DNA of 26,759 nucleotides, from contig DJTE01000020.1 of NCBI GenBank assembly GCA_002439165.1, positions 102,965-129,723 on the forward strand. The letters run 5' to 3'. The notes below the pieces were generated by a model. It had not been told where the DNA came from. It was given only the letters and a program-made list of their open reading frames with translations, and did not search any database. Origin of the DNA: Chryseobacterium indologenes. GTDB lineage: Bacteria > Bacteroidota > Bacteroidia > Flavobacteriales > Weeksellaceae. Position 1 is the first letter of the stretch. Each line of letters opens with the position of its first letter. This document shows positions 8,145 to 16,090 of this stretch, one piece after another. The translations under genes were made by a program, and so were the position numbers.

Positions 8145-9883
8145 TGCAGCATAAACTGATCTACATATTATTTTTTCTGGCTTCCGTAATCTCTTACGGA
8201 CAGGTAAACCTATCCCTGGAAACCGATAAAAGCGAATACGGCGGAAAAGATATTGTAAATCTTACCATTATTCTGGAGATCAATGGAAGCGATATCGATC
8301 ACCAGACCCGCTTTCAGCTCCCGGATCTTTCAAAATTTACCATAATCGGAAGCGGCTCGGTAACCAATACCCTGGTTGATCCGGCTACCAATACCGTTAT
8401 TACCCAGAAAATATCCAGAATTGCCCTTGAACCGAAGAAAAAAGGCAAGATCAAGATTGGTTCCGTACTCGTGAATCTTAATAACAGAATTTACAAGACA
8501 GAACCTTTCGATATCAATATCAAAGATGTTGTGGATAAAAGATCCCTGGCGAATAATACTTCCGGGGATGTCTACCTGAATATGGAGATCGAAGACCGTG
8601 AAGTTTACCAGGATCAGCCTACAATAGCTGTTCTCAGGGTATATTCCAAAAATATGGACAACTTCAGGAAGGTAAAAAATATCCGTCTTCCGCAGCAGGA
8701 TAATATCAACGTACACCCTGTAAGTTTCGGAAAATCTGAGATAGACCCGTCCGGTTACGGAAATATGGCTTCTCAGATCCTGGCCGTTTTCATGGTGTTT
8801 CCCAATGAGGCAGGATATGTGGAGGTTCCGTCCGTATCCGCTTCGGTAAGCTCTTATGCCAAAAAGAATAAAATAGTTTCCAATAAAGTAAAACTTAACG
8901 TAAAGAAACTTCCTGAAGGTTCACCGGACGGGTTTAAAAATGCAGTAGGAAACTTTAAGGTAAGCGTTTATAATACCTCAAAAGAAAAGATTGAAGTAGA
9001 TAAACCGGTTAACGTAGTGGTGAAGGTAACCGGAGAAGGGAATCTTCCGGATATGGAGCTGCCTAAGATTGCATCGTCTCCGGATTATGAATTCTTTACC
9101 CCAAAAATTACGTCCAAAGTTGTTCCCGGTACTACGGGAATGAAAGGCGAGATCCTTGCGAATTATGTGGTGATTCCTAAAAAACCGGGAACAATTTCTG
9201 TAAAAACGGAACAGTTTGCATTTTTTGATCCGGAGAGCCGGGAATATGTAGAAACAGGGCAGAAATTTGTAGCCCTTAATGCTTTCTCCCACGAACAGAT
9301 CCTGGAATCACGCTCTACTGTTGAAAAAGTAAATGAATATACCAACAGCCTTCTGGAAACCGTTAATACTCCGGTCTTAAAGACAACGACCCTGAAAGTT
9401 AAAGAAAAACATAAATTCCACTGGAATATTCTTTTCACCAACATTGCGATTCTTATAGGATTATTTGTTGCTTATCTGCTGTTTAAGACCTGGCAGAAAA
9501 AACGTGCGTTAGTTAAAGAAACAATATCTTCAAAACCACTGGGCTCTGTGGCGGAAACCGAGCAGGAGATCAAAGAAATGCTGAAAACAGACATCAATGA
9601 TTATTTCAGTTACCTGGAAAACCTTAAAGATAACGGAGAATATGCCAAATTCTTTGATACCCTGGAAGAAATGGATATAGAAGTAAGGAATCAGCATTCA
9701 CAGGCAGATTCGGGAGACTTTAAATCGTTCCTTGAAAACGAGAAAGGCTCATATGTTGCGGAAGAGTACAGAAATCTGATGCAGAGAATCCAGATGGAGA
9801 AATATTCCCCGTTGAAATCAGCAGAAGGAATTGAGGATCTGTTAAAAGCAGTGGTTAATTTATATACTCAGATTAGCAAATAA
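8144..9883 (+). CDS. batD: BatD family protein
   Basis: A 579-residue protein. It has a signal peptide (about 1-20, ending SYG-Q), a long periplasmic region of repeated beta domains (about 21-420) with the BatD-typical opening VNLSLETDKSEYGGKDIVNLTI, one membrane span (about 428-448) and a cytoplasmic tail of about 130 residues. The ATG at 8144 overlaps the batC stop; an in-frame GTG at 8141 is a weaker alternative. It is the last recognised Bat gene here; I see no batE nearby. A 44-bp gap with its own -7 box separates it from the MarC gene. Confidence 0.9.
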   Translation: MQHKLIYILFFLASVISYGQVNLSLETDKSEYGGKDIVNLTIILEINGSDIDHQTRFQLPDLSKFTIIGSGSVTNTLVDPATNTVITQKISRIALEPKKKGKIKIGSVLVNLNNRIYKTEPFDINIKDVVDKRSLANNTSGDVYLNMEIEDREVYQDQPTIAVLRVYSKNMDNFRKVKNIRLPQQDNINVHPVSFGKSEIDPSGYGNMASQILAVFMVFPNEAGYVEVPSVSASVSSYAKKNKIVSNKVKLNVKKLPEGSPDGFKNAVGNFKVSVYNTSKEKIEVDKPVNVVVKVTGEGNLPDMELPKIASSPDYEFFTPKITSKVVPGTTGMKGEILANYVVIPKKPGTISVKTEQFAFFDPESREYVETGQKFVALNAFSHEQILESRSTVEKVNEYTNSLLETVNTPVLKTTTLKVKEKHKFHWNILFTNIAILIGLFVAYLLFKTWQKKRALVKETISSKPLGSVAETEQEIKEMLKTDINDYFSYLENLKDNGEYAKFFDTLEEMDIEVRNQHSQADSGDFKSFLENEKGSYVAEEYRNLMQRIQMEKYSPLKSAEGIEDLLKAVVNLYTQISK

Positions 9884-9897
9884 TCAATTTTTTTTCA

Positions 9898-9905
9898 TAT
9901 TTTTG
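9898..9905 (+). promoter_or_regulatory. -7 box (TATTTTTG) for the MarC gene
   Basis: TATTTTTG fits TAnnTTTG and lies 22 nt before the ATG at 9928, in the short gap after batD. No good -33 TTG is visible. Confidence 0.45.
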
Positions 9906-9927
9906 CGAAATTTTTAATTACAAAGAG

Positions 9928-10530
9928 ATGGAAATATTTAATGATTTTTCTATTAAAGAGATCGTTACCTGCTTTATGGTTCTTTTTGCCGTAATTGATA
10001 TCATCGGCTCTGTACCTATTGTGGTAAGCCTTCAGCAGAAATTCGGCCAGATTGAAGCGGGAAAAGCATCAATTACTGCCGGAGCGATTATGATCGTTTT
10101 TCTGTTTGTGGGAAACAAGATCCTCAAGCTTATCGGGGTAGATGTGAATTCCTTTGCCATAGCCGGAGCTTTTGTTATTTTTGTTATTGCCCTTGAAATG
10201 ATCCTCGGAATTGAAATCAATAAGACCACAGAAGCTAAAGCTGCGTCCATTGTGCCTATTGCGTTTCCACTGGTAGCCGGAGCAGGAACACTTACGACGA
10301 CTTTATCCCTCAGAGCTGAATTTCATGATATTAATATTATTTTAGGGATCATTCTCAATACAATTTTCGTATATTTGGTGCTGAAATCAGCGAAGTGGCT
10401 GGAGAACAAAATGGGAGAGGCAACACTGTCTATTCTTCAGAAGGTTTTCGGGATTATCCTTTTAGCGATTTCAATAAAATTATTCACCGCAAACTTTGCC
10501 CAATTGGTGCAGAATTATATTAATTTTTAA
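9928..10530 (+). CDS. MarC family integral membrane protein
   Basis: A 200-residue polytopic membrane protein of the MarC family with about six predicted spans. Family features include the opening FMVLFAVIDIIGSVPIVVSL and the mid-protein stretch IVPIAFPLVAGAGTLTTTLSL, close to the family's P-x-A-x-PL-x-AGPG signature. The biochemical role of MarC proteins is unclear; some have been proposed as small neutral amino acid transporters. The gene is preceded by its own -7 box and followed 5 bp later by a small membrane protein gene that probably shares its transcript. Confidence 0.9.
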   Translation: MEIFNDFSIKEIVTCFMVLFAVIDIIGSVPIVVSLQQKFGQIEAGKASITAGAIMIVFLFVGNKILKLIGVDVNSFAIAGAFVIFVIALEMILGIEINKTTEAKAASIVPIAFPLVAGAGTLTTTLSLRAEFHDINIILGIILNTIFVYLVLKSAKWLENKMGEATLSILQKVFGIILLAISIKLFTANFAQLVQNYINF

Positions 10531-10535
10531 GAATC

Positions 10536-10730
10536 ATGCAGAAGTTTTATAAAGTATTTTTAGTCGTATTTATCGTTTTCATCGCCATCAATATTTACGC
10601 TATCGACTGGCAGACAGATATTTTATCTGAAGATAACCTTAAGTTTGTATTTTCAATAGCCTCGGCTGTAATTGGTCTTATTCTGTTATTTGTACTGGAT
10701 ACATGGAGCAGAATCGGGGTGAAAAAATAA
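10536..10730 (+). CDS. Small two-span membrane protein, unknown function
   Basis: A 64-residue protein with two hydrophobic segments (about 5-23, VFLVVFIVFIAINIYAI, and 37-56, FVFSIASAVIGLILLFVLD), separated by a short acidic loop and ending in basic residues. It has no recognisable family motif. It begins 5 bp after the MarC stop and ends before a strong terminator, so it is the last gene of this unit. The length, clean start and membrane-protein composition argue that it is real. Confidence 0.7.
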   Translation: MQKFYKVFLVVFIVFIAINIYAIDWQTDILSEDNLKFVFSIASAVIGLILLFVLDTWSRIGVKK

Positions 10731-10757
10731 TTCCGAATTGATATAGTCAATATACGG

Positions 10758-10784
10758 CCTCTTCCTGATGGGAGAGGTTTTTTT
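10758..10784 (+). terminator. Intrinsic terminator of the MarC unit
   Basis: The stem CCTCTTCC (10758-10765) pairs with GGGAGAGG (10770-10777) with one G-T wobble and a TGAT loop, followed by seven T. It is oriented to stop + strand transcription from the MarC unit. Confidence 0.85.
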
Positions 10785-10826
10785 AATGGATTGGGATTAG
10801 CCTGATACAGACTTGAAATAGAGGAA

Positions 10827-10979
10827 TTACGAATCCCACAGCCATCTTTTAAGATCATCTGATCTTACGGTGACTTCAGTATCTATACCGGAAGTAACTT
10901 CCAGCCTCCTTCTTCCATCTTCAAACCTTTTATCCCTGAATTCCTTAACCCGTACCCAGGTTAAGTAGTCACCAGGTTT
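10827..10979 (-). pseudogene. Coding-looking open stretch of 50 codons without a start codon
   Basis: Just after menF on the minus strand, the frame one base back from menF stays open for 50 codons, overlaps the menF stop and ends in TAA at 10829-10827. The translation is charged and protein-like (for example VKEFRDKRFEDGRRRLEV and the ending DDLKRWLWDS). There is no ATG, GTG, TTG or CTG early in the frame. It could be the tail of a small gene that lost its start, or chance. One more A in the five-A run at 10977-10981 would fuse it to menF. I recognise no family. Confidence 0.3.
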
Positions 10980-11917
10980 TTAAGAATAGCCTCAGATTTC
11001 AGTTCTGTTTCCCTCCATTCCTTTTCAGGATTACTCTGTGCGGTAATTCCGCCCCCTACAAATACATGTACAGCATCCTGATACAGTCTTGCGCATCGCA
11101 GATTCACAAAGTACATAACACTTTCTTCCGTTTCAATTCTTATAAATCCTGCATACAGCTCGCGGGGGAATTTTTCAAACTTCTGAATGTTTCTTTTGCA
11201 TACCTCTTTGGGAATTCCGCAAACCGCAGGGGTTGGATGGAGCTCGGCAATAATAAGGTCAAGATCTTCCGGTTGTATCACCGCTTTGAAATCTGTACGG
11301 AGATGCTTGATATTTCCGGAAATATGATCATAGGTATCCGATACCTGAATGTTTCCGGCATAATTTTCAAGAACATTCTGAATATAGGAGGTAACCGGCT
11401 TCTGTTCTTCAATTTCCTTTTCAGACCATTCTTCAGAAACAGGAAGAGTTCCGGCAAGGCTCATCGTTTCAAATTCACACGTTGCTTTACTGAATTTTCC
11501 GAGAACTTCGGAAAATGCTCCCATCCATGCATTCTGCCCGTCATTAAAAATGTACCGGAACGCGTTGGGATAGCTTTCACATAACCTGTTAAAACTTTCC
11601 TTAAGATCTATTCTCCCGAATTCCCTGAAGATTTTTCTTCTTGAATAAACCAGCTTGGGGAGCTGTTCTTCCTTAATGACTTCAATAACATTCTGTAAGG
11701 TATGCAGGTATTCTTCTTTTGTTTCTGCGTGAAAGTGAGTCTCATCTTTCAAAAGAATATCAGAAGTAAGGGTTGCCGGTGAAAAAGTTTCTGTTATATT
11801 TCCTTTGAAACCGATTTGCCTGAGCCTGTCGAAAGAGTGAAAACTTACAGATTCTATGTCTTGGCGGCCATCGGTTGAATGTAATCTTTCGTCGAAAGGA
11901 AATTTGAAATAAATCAT
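10961..11917 (-). CDS. menF: Isochorismate synthase (chorismate-binding enzyme) for menaquinone
   Basis: The protein is 318 residues from the ATG at 11917. It is a member of the chorismate-utilising enzyme family that would convert chorismate to isochorismate, the first committed step of menaquinone synthesis. Diagnostic elements are LAGTLP, LHPTPAVCGIP with the active-site region ELHPTPAV, a tyrosine-rich GF-type segment (ELYAGFIRI) and the C-terminal VGGGITAQSNPEKEWRETELK. It is shorter than E. coli MenF, as is common in Flavobacteriia. An upstream in-frame GTG at 11947 would add ten residues and overlap the preceding gene by 7 bp; I prefer the ATG. The gene is the last of the lipoprotein-sigma-barrel operon and is separated from the menI candidate by that cassette. 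Confidence 0.88.
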   Translation of the reverse strand: MIYFKFPFDERLHSTDGRQDIESVSFHSFDRLRQIGFKGNITETFSPATLTSDILLKDETHFHAETKEEYLHTLQNVIEVIKEEQLPKLVYSRRKIFREFGRIDLKESFNRLCESYPNAFRYIFNDGQNAWMGAFSEVLGKFSKATCEFETMSLAGTLPVSEEWSEKEIEEQKPVTSYIQNVLENYAGNIQVSDTYDHISGNIKHLRTDFKAVIQPEDLDLIIAELHPTPAVCGIPKEVCKRNIQKFEKFPRELYAGFIRIETEESVMYFVNLRCARLYQDAVHVFVGGGITAQSNPEKEWRETELKSEAILKNLVTT

Positions 11918-11940
11918 GAGCTGTGGAAGGTTTTTGAAAA

Positions 11941-12849
11941 TCACCACCCGGAAACAGAATAGGAAATTCCCAGGTTGATTTTCCTTTCAGCAAAGGTATT
12001 ATTAGTCTTAAAAATGTCAAAATTAAACGAGCTGTTTTTTAACGAAATATTCTTCATCTTATATTCCTGGTATTCCACAGAGATCAAAAATTTTCTCATG
12101 ATCCGGTATTGCAGACCTAATGTAAATCCAAAATTGATCTGATTAGTCTTAAAATCATCGGGTTTATTAAGTACATTGTTTTCAGGAACCAGAAACTGCA
12201 TTTTATAACTGTTGCGGTTCACAAGAAAGCCTGCAAACGGACGGATATTTTTCCATTCATAAAGGATTTTCAGCTGGGCGGCATATTCAAGATGTTTATT
12301 ATTGAACCTTTGAAAGAGGAGAGGCTGATGATCCTCTGTGAAATAATAACCGTTTAGCCAGGTATCTTCCCGGGTGCCGTCCAGATCAAAGGTAGAATTC
12401 CAGTAATACATATGGGCAGAGAGCATTAAAGAGAATCTGTTAAAAATTGGTTTTGAAGCCCATATGCCGACATTGAATCCGGATTGTGTTTTCTTTCCGG
12501 AAGGATCTATGGCCCAGGAACTTCTTTTCATTCCCGCCCCAGCTTCAAAGCCAAATTCCATTTTCCCGGAGACTGGGATTACTATACCTTCAGTCTTATC
12601 TTTAATTTCAGTAAACTTAAATTCCTGGGAGCTGGCGGGCATAATTTCCGGCAGATTCAGAGAAAGGCCTTTGGGCTGTATTTTCAAGGCTTTTTCCAGA
12701 TAAACGGTATCATGCACAATGACTTTCTCGTAAACGAATACCGTATCTTTTTTTTTCCGTTGGGCATTCAGCGGAAGCAGGATAAAAAAAATGAGCAGTA
12801 CTGTCATTTTTTGCAGAGGTATGAAGAATCTGGATTTATCTTTCAACAT
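11941..12849 (-). CDS. Outer-membrane beta-barrel protein paired with a sigma factor
   Basis: A 302-residue protein. It has a signal peptide (about 1-30, hydrophobic MTVLLIFFILLPLNA-Q), then a short N-terminal segment with two DTV repeats (DTVFVYEKVIVHDTVYLEK) and alternating amphipathic strands up to a C-terminal aromatic residue (final W), typical of a PorT/OmpA-like outer-membrane barrel. No enzymatic motif was seen. The ATG at 12849 overlaps the sigma gene by 14 bp; a longer form from 12885 is possible but less natural for a signal peptide. The N-terminal motif resembles the last residues of the sigma factor encoded directly upstream. The role is unknown; context suggests a partner or target of that sigma factor. 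Confidence 0.75.
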   Translation of the reverse strand: MLKDKSRFFIPLQKMTVLLIFFILLPLNAQRKKKDTVFVYEKVIVHDTVYLEKALKIQPKGLSLNLPEIMPASSQEFKFTEIKDKTEGIVIPVSGKMEFGFEAGAGMKRSSWAIDPSGKKTQSGFNVGIWASKPIFNRFSLMLSAHMYYWNSTFDLDGTREDTWLNGYYFTEDHQPLLFQRFNNKHLEYAAQLKILYEWKNIRPFAGFLVNRNSYKMQFLVPENNVLNKPDDFKTNQINFGFTLGLQYRIMRKFLISVEYQEYKMKNISLKNSSFNFDIFKTNNTFAERKINLGISYSVSGW

Positions 12850-13927
12850 ATACGGTATCTCTCTGAATAATTTTTTTAACAACAATAACTTTTTCCTGTA
12901 CGGAATCTTTTGTACTCACTCCTGCACCTTTTGATTTCACTGTAATAGCCTTTGCGGCAGATATCTCATCTTTTCCAGAAATCTGTTTCTGTTCCCCGGG
13001 ATCTTTGTTTTCCGGATCTTTTTGACCGGAAACCTCCGTGATGTTCTGCTCAGCACCTGTTGTTTTAATTTCTTTTCCGTGGGTTACAGACTTTTTACTG
13101 TTTTCATTGACAGTGCTGTTGCTAAGGAAACTGTTCTTTTGAGGGTGGAAAAATATAACGTAGCTTACGATCATAATGAGTACGGCAACAACAGCAATAA
13201 CCTTTATTTTCCATTGATTGTTTGCATGGGATACAAAACGTACCGGTTGAATATCCATACCTTCCGGGATGGTAAACACTTGGGTGGGAGATACGGAAAA
13301 ACCGGCAAAACTGTTTCTGAAAGTCTGTGCCCAGAGCAATCCACCAAAGCCGAAGAAAATAAGCAGCTGCGTAAGTTTTTTCCTGCTTTTGGGAGTGTCG
13401 TTTTTCAGAATGGTACTGATCAGGTAATGCTGTATTGATTTTTTTGCTCTTAAAAGATGCGATTTTGATGTATTGACAGGGATTCCAAGCATGTTTGAGA
13501 TTTCTGCATGGGAATAATTTTCAATACAGTATAAATTGAAAACCGATTGATGATGGGAAGGAAGGCTGTCAATAGAAGCCAGAAGTTCTTCCCGGGTGAA
13601 ATCATAGGCAAGAATATGGTTTTTTTCTTCAGGGGTATCGTTCATGGCAAAAGATATTTCGGTGGTTTCTGAAGGTTCTTCAACAATGAATACTTCTTTG
13701 GCATTTTTCCTGAGGTATTGCAGGGCATTATTAACAACAATTTTCTTCAACCAGGAAAATAGGGCATTCTCATCTTTCAGCTGATGCTTTCTCTGTATTG
13801 CAGCCATAAAACTGTCCTGAAGAATATCTTCCGCGGTAGAAAGATCCTGTATGTATCTACGGCAAATCCCCAAAAGTTTTGGGGAATATGCACTGTAAAT
13901 TTTTTGCCAGTCACTGTTGTTATACAT
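12836..13927 (-). CDS. ECF-type sigma-70 factor fused to membrane segments and a long tail
   Basis: The protein has 363 residues, about twice the size of a plain ECF sigma factor. Residues 5-75 form region 2 (LLGICRRYIQDLSTAEDILQDSF, then LFSWLKKIVVNNALQYLRK). Residues 112-168 form region 4 with a helix-turn-helix (YSHAEISNMLGIPVNTSKSHLLRAKK). After that come a hydrophobic segment (185-201), a 38-residue loop, a second strong span (241-260, IKVIAVVAVLIMIVSYVIFF) and a hydrophilic K/E-rich tail (261-363) ending in QRDTVYVER. If only the second segment crosses the membrane, the tail is periplasmic; if both do, it is cytoplasmic. The frame is uninterrupted, so this is a genuine fusion. It starts 11 bp after the lipoprotein stop and overlaps the barrel gene. 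Confidence 0.88.
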   Translation of the reverse strand: MYNNSDWQKIYSAYSPKLLGICRRYIQDLSTAEDILQDSFMAAIQRKHQLKDENALFSWLKKIVVNNALQYLRKNAKEVFIVEEPSETTEISFAMNDTPEEKNHILAYDFTREELLASIDSLPSHHQSVFNLYCIENYSHAEISNMLGIPVNTSKSHLLRAKKSIQHYLISTILKNDTPKSRKKLTQLLIFFGFGGLLWAQTFRNSFAGFSVSPTQVFTIPEGMDIQPVRFVSHANNQWKIKVIAVVAVLIMIVSYVIFFHPQKNSFLSNSTVNENSKKSVTHGKEIKTTGAEQNITEVSGQKDPENKDPGEQKQISGKDEISAAKAITVKSKGAGVSTKDSVQEKVIVVKKIIQRDTVYVER

Positions 13928-13938
13928 GATGGTAGTAT

Positions 13939-14916
13939 TTAGTTCTGTACAACGAATATGGAGTTAAATCTGCCGCCGCTTGATATACTTTGGGTCTCCA
14001 CATTATTGATGAATACTTTATAAGTCAGATTTAAACCATCCAGCCATCTGATCATATAAATGTTTTCATTCAGGACTTTCATATCTGCAATACCATGAAA
14101 TGCAGGCCAGTTTACAGATACCTCATCAGCATTTTTATAATATTTTTTTAAAGTCATCCGGTATACATCACTGTTATCAATGATTATTTTATTGGAAGAG
14201 GCGTTGAGCCCGTCGGGTACAGGATTGAGTTGAGTTTCTGTTCCTGTAACTAAGTTTTTATAAAAATTGTTTCCTGAAAGGTAAATGCTGGTAGCGCCGG
14301 ATGATATTGCATTGGTCTGGTATCCGGTGGTCACGGGATAGAATGTTCCGTTTTTGAAATAGCCGAAATTAACGGTTCCGTTTATTTTCTGATGCCCTGA
14401 AACATATACTTCAGACTGGAAAATGGTCATGGAATAATTGGAATTGTTATTAACCATCTCTCCCGGATCATAAGCGATAATCGTTTTGGCACCGTTCTTC
14501 CAGTAGCAAAACTGGTACTTTTGTGCCGGGCTGGCGGCATTGGGATCTTCCACATATCCCAGTAAATAAATATCTCCGTCTTTCACATAAAACTCACGGA
14601 TCTTCAGTGAAAAAGCGGCGGGAACAGAAAGATACTGCCTTATATCCGTTTTTATATTGTCTTTCCAGAAGACATTGTTTTCAAAAACGTATACATGATT
14701 ATTCTCTACTATTATTTTTGACGGGTTGATATTACTGCCGTCTGAGAGATTGGTTTTTTGCCCGTTTTTCCAGTAGCAGGCCGTGCTGTTTTCTATACCG
14801 GCTACATATACATCGTATGAAACAGTTTTTTCTGACAGCTCCTGATCATCTTTACCGTCGCTGCAGGAAACAAACAGACATAATGCGAATAAGAAAGGAA
14901 TAAATAATGTTTTCAT
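13939..14916 (-). CDS. Lipoprotein with seven short repeats, probable beta-propeller
   Basis: A 325-residue predicted lipoprotein. The leader MKTLFIPFLFALCLFVS is followed by Cys18 and acidic residues (CSDGKDDQE), compatible with a Bacteroidota surface-export signal. The mature part contains seven copies of a pattern '[DEHSN]-[VI]-Y-[VLMR]...[YF]-[WYFI]-[K/N]-[NDG]', including ACYWKNGQKTNL, VFWKDNIKTDI, CYWKNGAKTII, GYFKNGTFYPV, NFYKNLVTGTE, KYYKNADEVSV and VFINNVETQSI. Seven units of this kind suggest a seven-bladed propeller. The ATG at 14916 was chosen because it begins the leader; an upstream in-frame start at 14964 lies in the terminator region. It is the first gene of the operon with the sigma factor. 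Function is unknown. Confidence 0.8.
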   Translation of the reverse strand: MKTLFIPFLFALCLFVSCSDGKDDQELSEKTVSYDVYVAGIENSTACYWKNGQKTNLSDGSNINPSKIIVENNHVYVFENNVFWKDNIKTDIRQYLSVPAAFSLKIREFYVKDGDIYLLGYVEDPNAASPAQKYQFCYWKNGAKTIIAYDPGEMVNNNSNYSMTIFQSEVYVSGHQKINGTVNFGYFKNGTFYPVTTGYQTNAISSGATSIYLSGNNFYKNLVTGTETQLNPVPDGLNASSNKIIIDNSDVYRMTLKKYYKNADEVSVNWPAFHGIADMKVLNENIYMIRWLDGLNLTYKVFINNVETQSISSGGRFNSIFVVQN

Positions 14917-14970
14917 AGTTCTCTTTTTCTTATAAGATGCAGAAAAATAAAAAGGTTGCAGCAAGTATAT

Positions 14971-15000
14971 AAAAAAAGACTCAATAATTTTGAGTCTTTT
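14971..15000 (-). terminator. Terminator after the thioesterase gene
   Basis: There are perfect 11-bp arms (AAAAGACTCAA at 14974-14984, TTGAGTCTTTT at 14990-15000) with a 5-nt loop. On the minus strand a run of seven T follows. It separates the acyltransferase-thioesterase unit from the lipoprotein-sigma operon and may also work in the other direction. Confidence 0.85.
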
Positions 15001-15020
15001 ATTTTTTATGTGTAAAATAC

Positions 15021-15458
15021 TTAACGGTTTATAATGTTGTTGGTCATGGTAGTATGATTAATCAGCTGGCCTTTTTCATCACGGATCTCAATCTCCGAGA
15101 CGTGCATGGTCTTTCCTTTTCTGATGAATCTGGCCACAGCCGTAACGGTTCCGTCCTTTTTACTTCTTAGATGGTTGGAATTGATATTGGTGCCCACTCC
15201 GTAATATTTTTCCCCGTCTATGAAAATATTGGACAGGCTGGACCCCATGGTTTCTGCCAGTACGCAGCTTGCTCCTCCGTGTAAAATACCGAATGGCTGG
15301 TGAACTTTCGGCTGAACAGGCATAGTTGCGGTAAGGGTCTCGTTTTCCAGGTCAATATCAGTGAATTTTATTTCCACATTTTTAGCCAGGGTAACTTCAC
15401 CGCCCCAGCTGTTTAGAAATGCCAGGATCTCTTCTTTTGTTTTATCTTTAATATACAT
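15021..15458 (-). CDS. menI: Hotdog-fold thioesterase (PaaI/YdiI type), menI candidate
   Basis: A 145-residue single-domain hotdog thioesterase. The active-site segment QPFGILHGGASCVLAETMGS (about residues 53-72) is very close to that of YdiI, the 1,4-dihydroxy-2-naphthoyl-CoA hydrolase of menaquinone synthesis, including the glutamate in LAE. Later features (GVGTNINSNHLRSKKDGTVTA) are family-typical. Proximity to menF supports a menaquinone role, but related PaaI enzymes act on phenylacetyl-type CoA esters, so the substrate is inferred. It is the second gene of a two-gene unit, 18 bp after the acyltransferase, and ends at a terminator. Confidence 0.82.
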   Translation of the reverse strand: MYIKDKTKEEILAFLNSWGGEVTLAKNVEIKFTDIDLENETLTATMPVQPKVHQPFGILHGGASCVLAETMGSSLSNIFIDGEKYYGVGTNINSNHLRSKKDGTVTAVARFIRKGKTMHVSEIEIRDEKGQLINHTTMTNNIINR

Positions 15459-15476
15459 GTATGTCGATAGTTTTTA

Positions 15477-16076
15477 TTAGCTTTTCGTCTCATCATGCCC
15501 GCTTCCCATAATATCAGGGTTCCAGTTGGCCGGGATTTTAGGAACAATATCATTTTTAACATAGTACTCCTGGATCTCTTTCATGATGTCTGCAAAAGGA
15601 ACAGAAGCAATTCTTTCGTAAGGAATAGTGTAGCCCAGATAAACGATCTTTCTTTTAAAATCACCTGCTGCCAAAACGATAGGAACTTTAGCTGCGAGTG
15701 CCATATGATAGAAGCCTTTTCTCCATTTCGGAACCCAGCTCCGGGTACCTTCGGGGGTAATAACAAGGCTGAAATCTTCTTTTTCAAACTGTTTGGCAAC
15801 AAAGTTCACCAGGTCATTCTTCTGGCTCCTGTCGATCCCGATTCCGCCGAGTCCTTTTACCACACTTCCGTACCATGCTTTGGTATGGGCATCTTTAATG
15901 ATGATCTTGATGGGTTTTTTCAAAGACCAATAGGCAAGGTTTCCCAGCAGATATTCCATATTGTGGGTATGGGGAGCTACCACCAGGATACATCTGTTCA
16001 GACTGTTGACATCGCCCTGAAGGACAACTTTCCAGCCCAGGATCTTAAGCATTAATTTACCTATCAGTTTTTTCAT
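15477..16076 (-). CDS. PlsC-like 1-acyl-glycerol-3-phosphate acyltransferase family protein
   Basis: A 199-residue acyltransferase of the PlsC/LPLAT superfamily, likely acting on membrane lipids at the inner membrane. The conserved block II PEGTRSWVPKWRKGFY is intact. The catalytic block I reads PHTHNMEY, so the canonical H-x4-D is H36-x4-E41. It is short compared with standard PlsC enzymes (about 240 residues) but matches the small bacterial 'glycerol acyltransferase' type. The ATG at 16076 (MKKLIGKL) is preferred over an in-frame TTG at 16097, which lies close to the upstream terminator. It is followed 18 bp later by the thioesterase gene. The true acceptor is unknown. Confidence 0.85.
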   Translation of the reverse strand: MKKLIGKLMLKILGWKVVLQGDVNSLNRCILVVAPHTHNMEYLLGNLAYWSLKKPIKIIIKDAHTKAWYGSVVKGLGGIGIDRSQKNDLVNFVAKQFEKEDFSLVITPEGTRSWVPKWRKGFYHMALAAKVPIVLAAGDFKRKIVYLGYTIPYERIASVPFADIMKEIQEYYVKNDIVPKIPANWNPDIMGSGHDETKS

Positions 16077-16090
16077 AAATTGTCGGGTTA

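Noticed and set aside
15495..16055. Plus-strand ORF of 186 codons opposite the acyltransferase gene
   Set aside because: The minus-strand frame has conserved acyltransferase motifs; the plus-strand translation has none and is a shadow.
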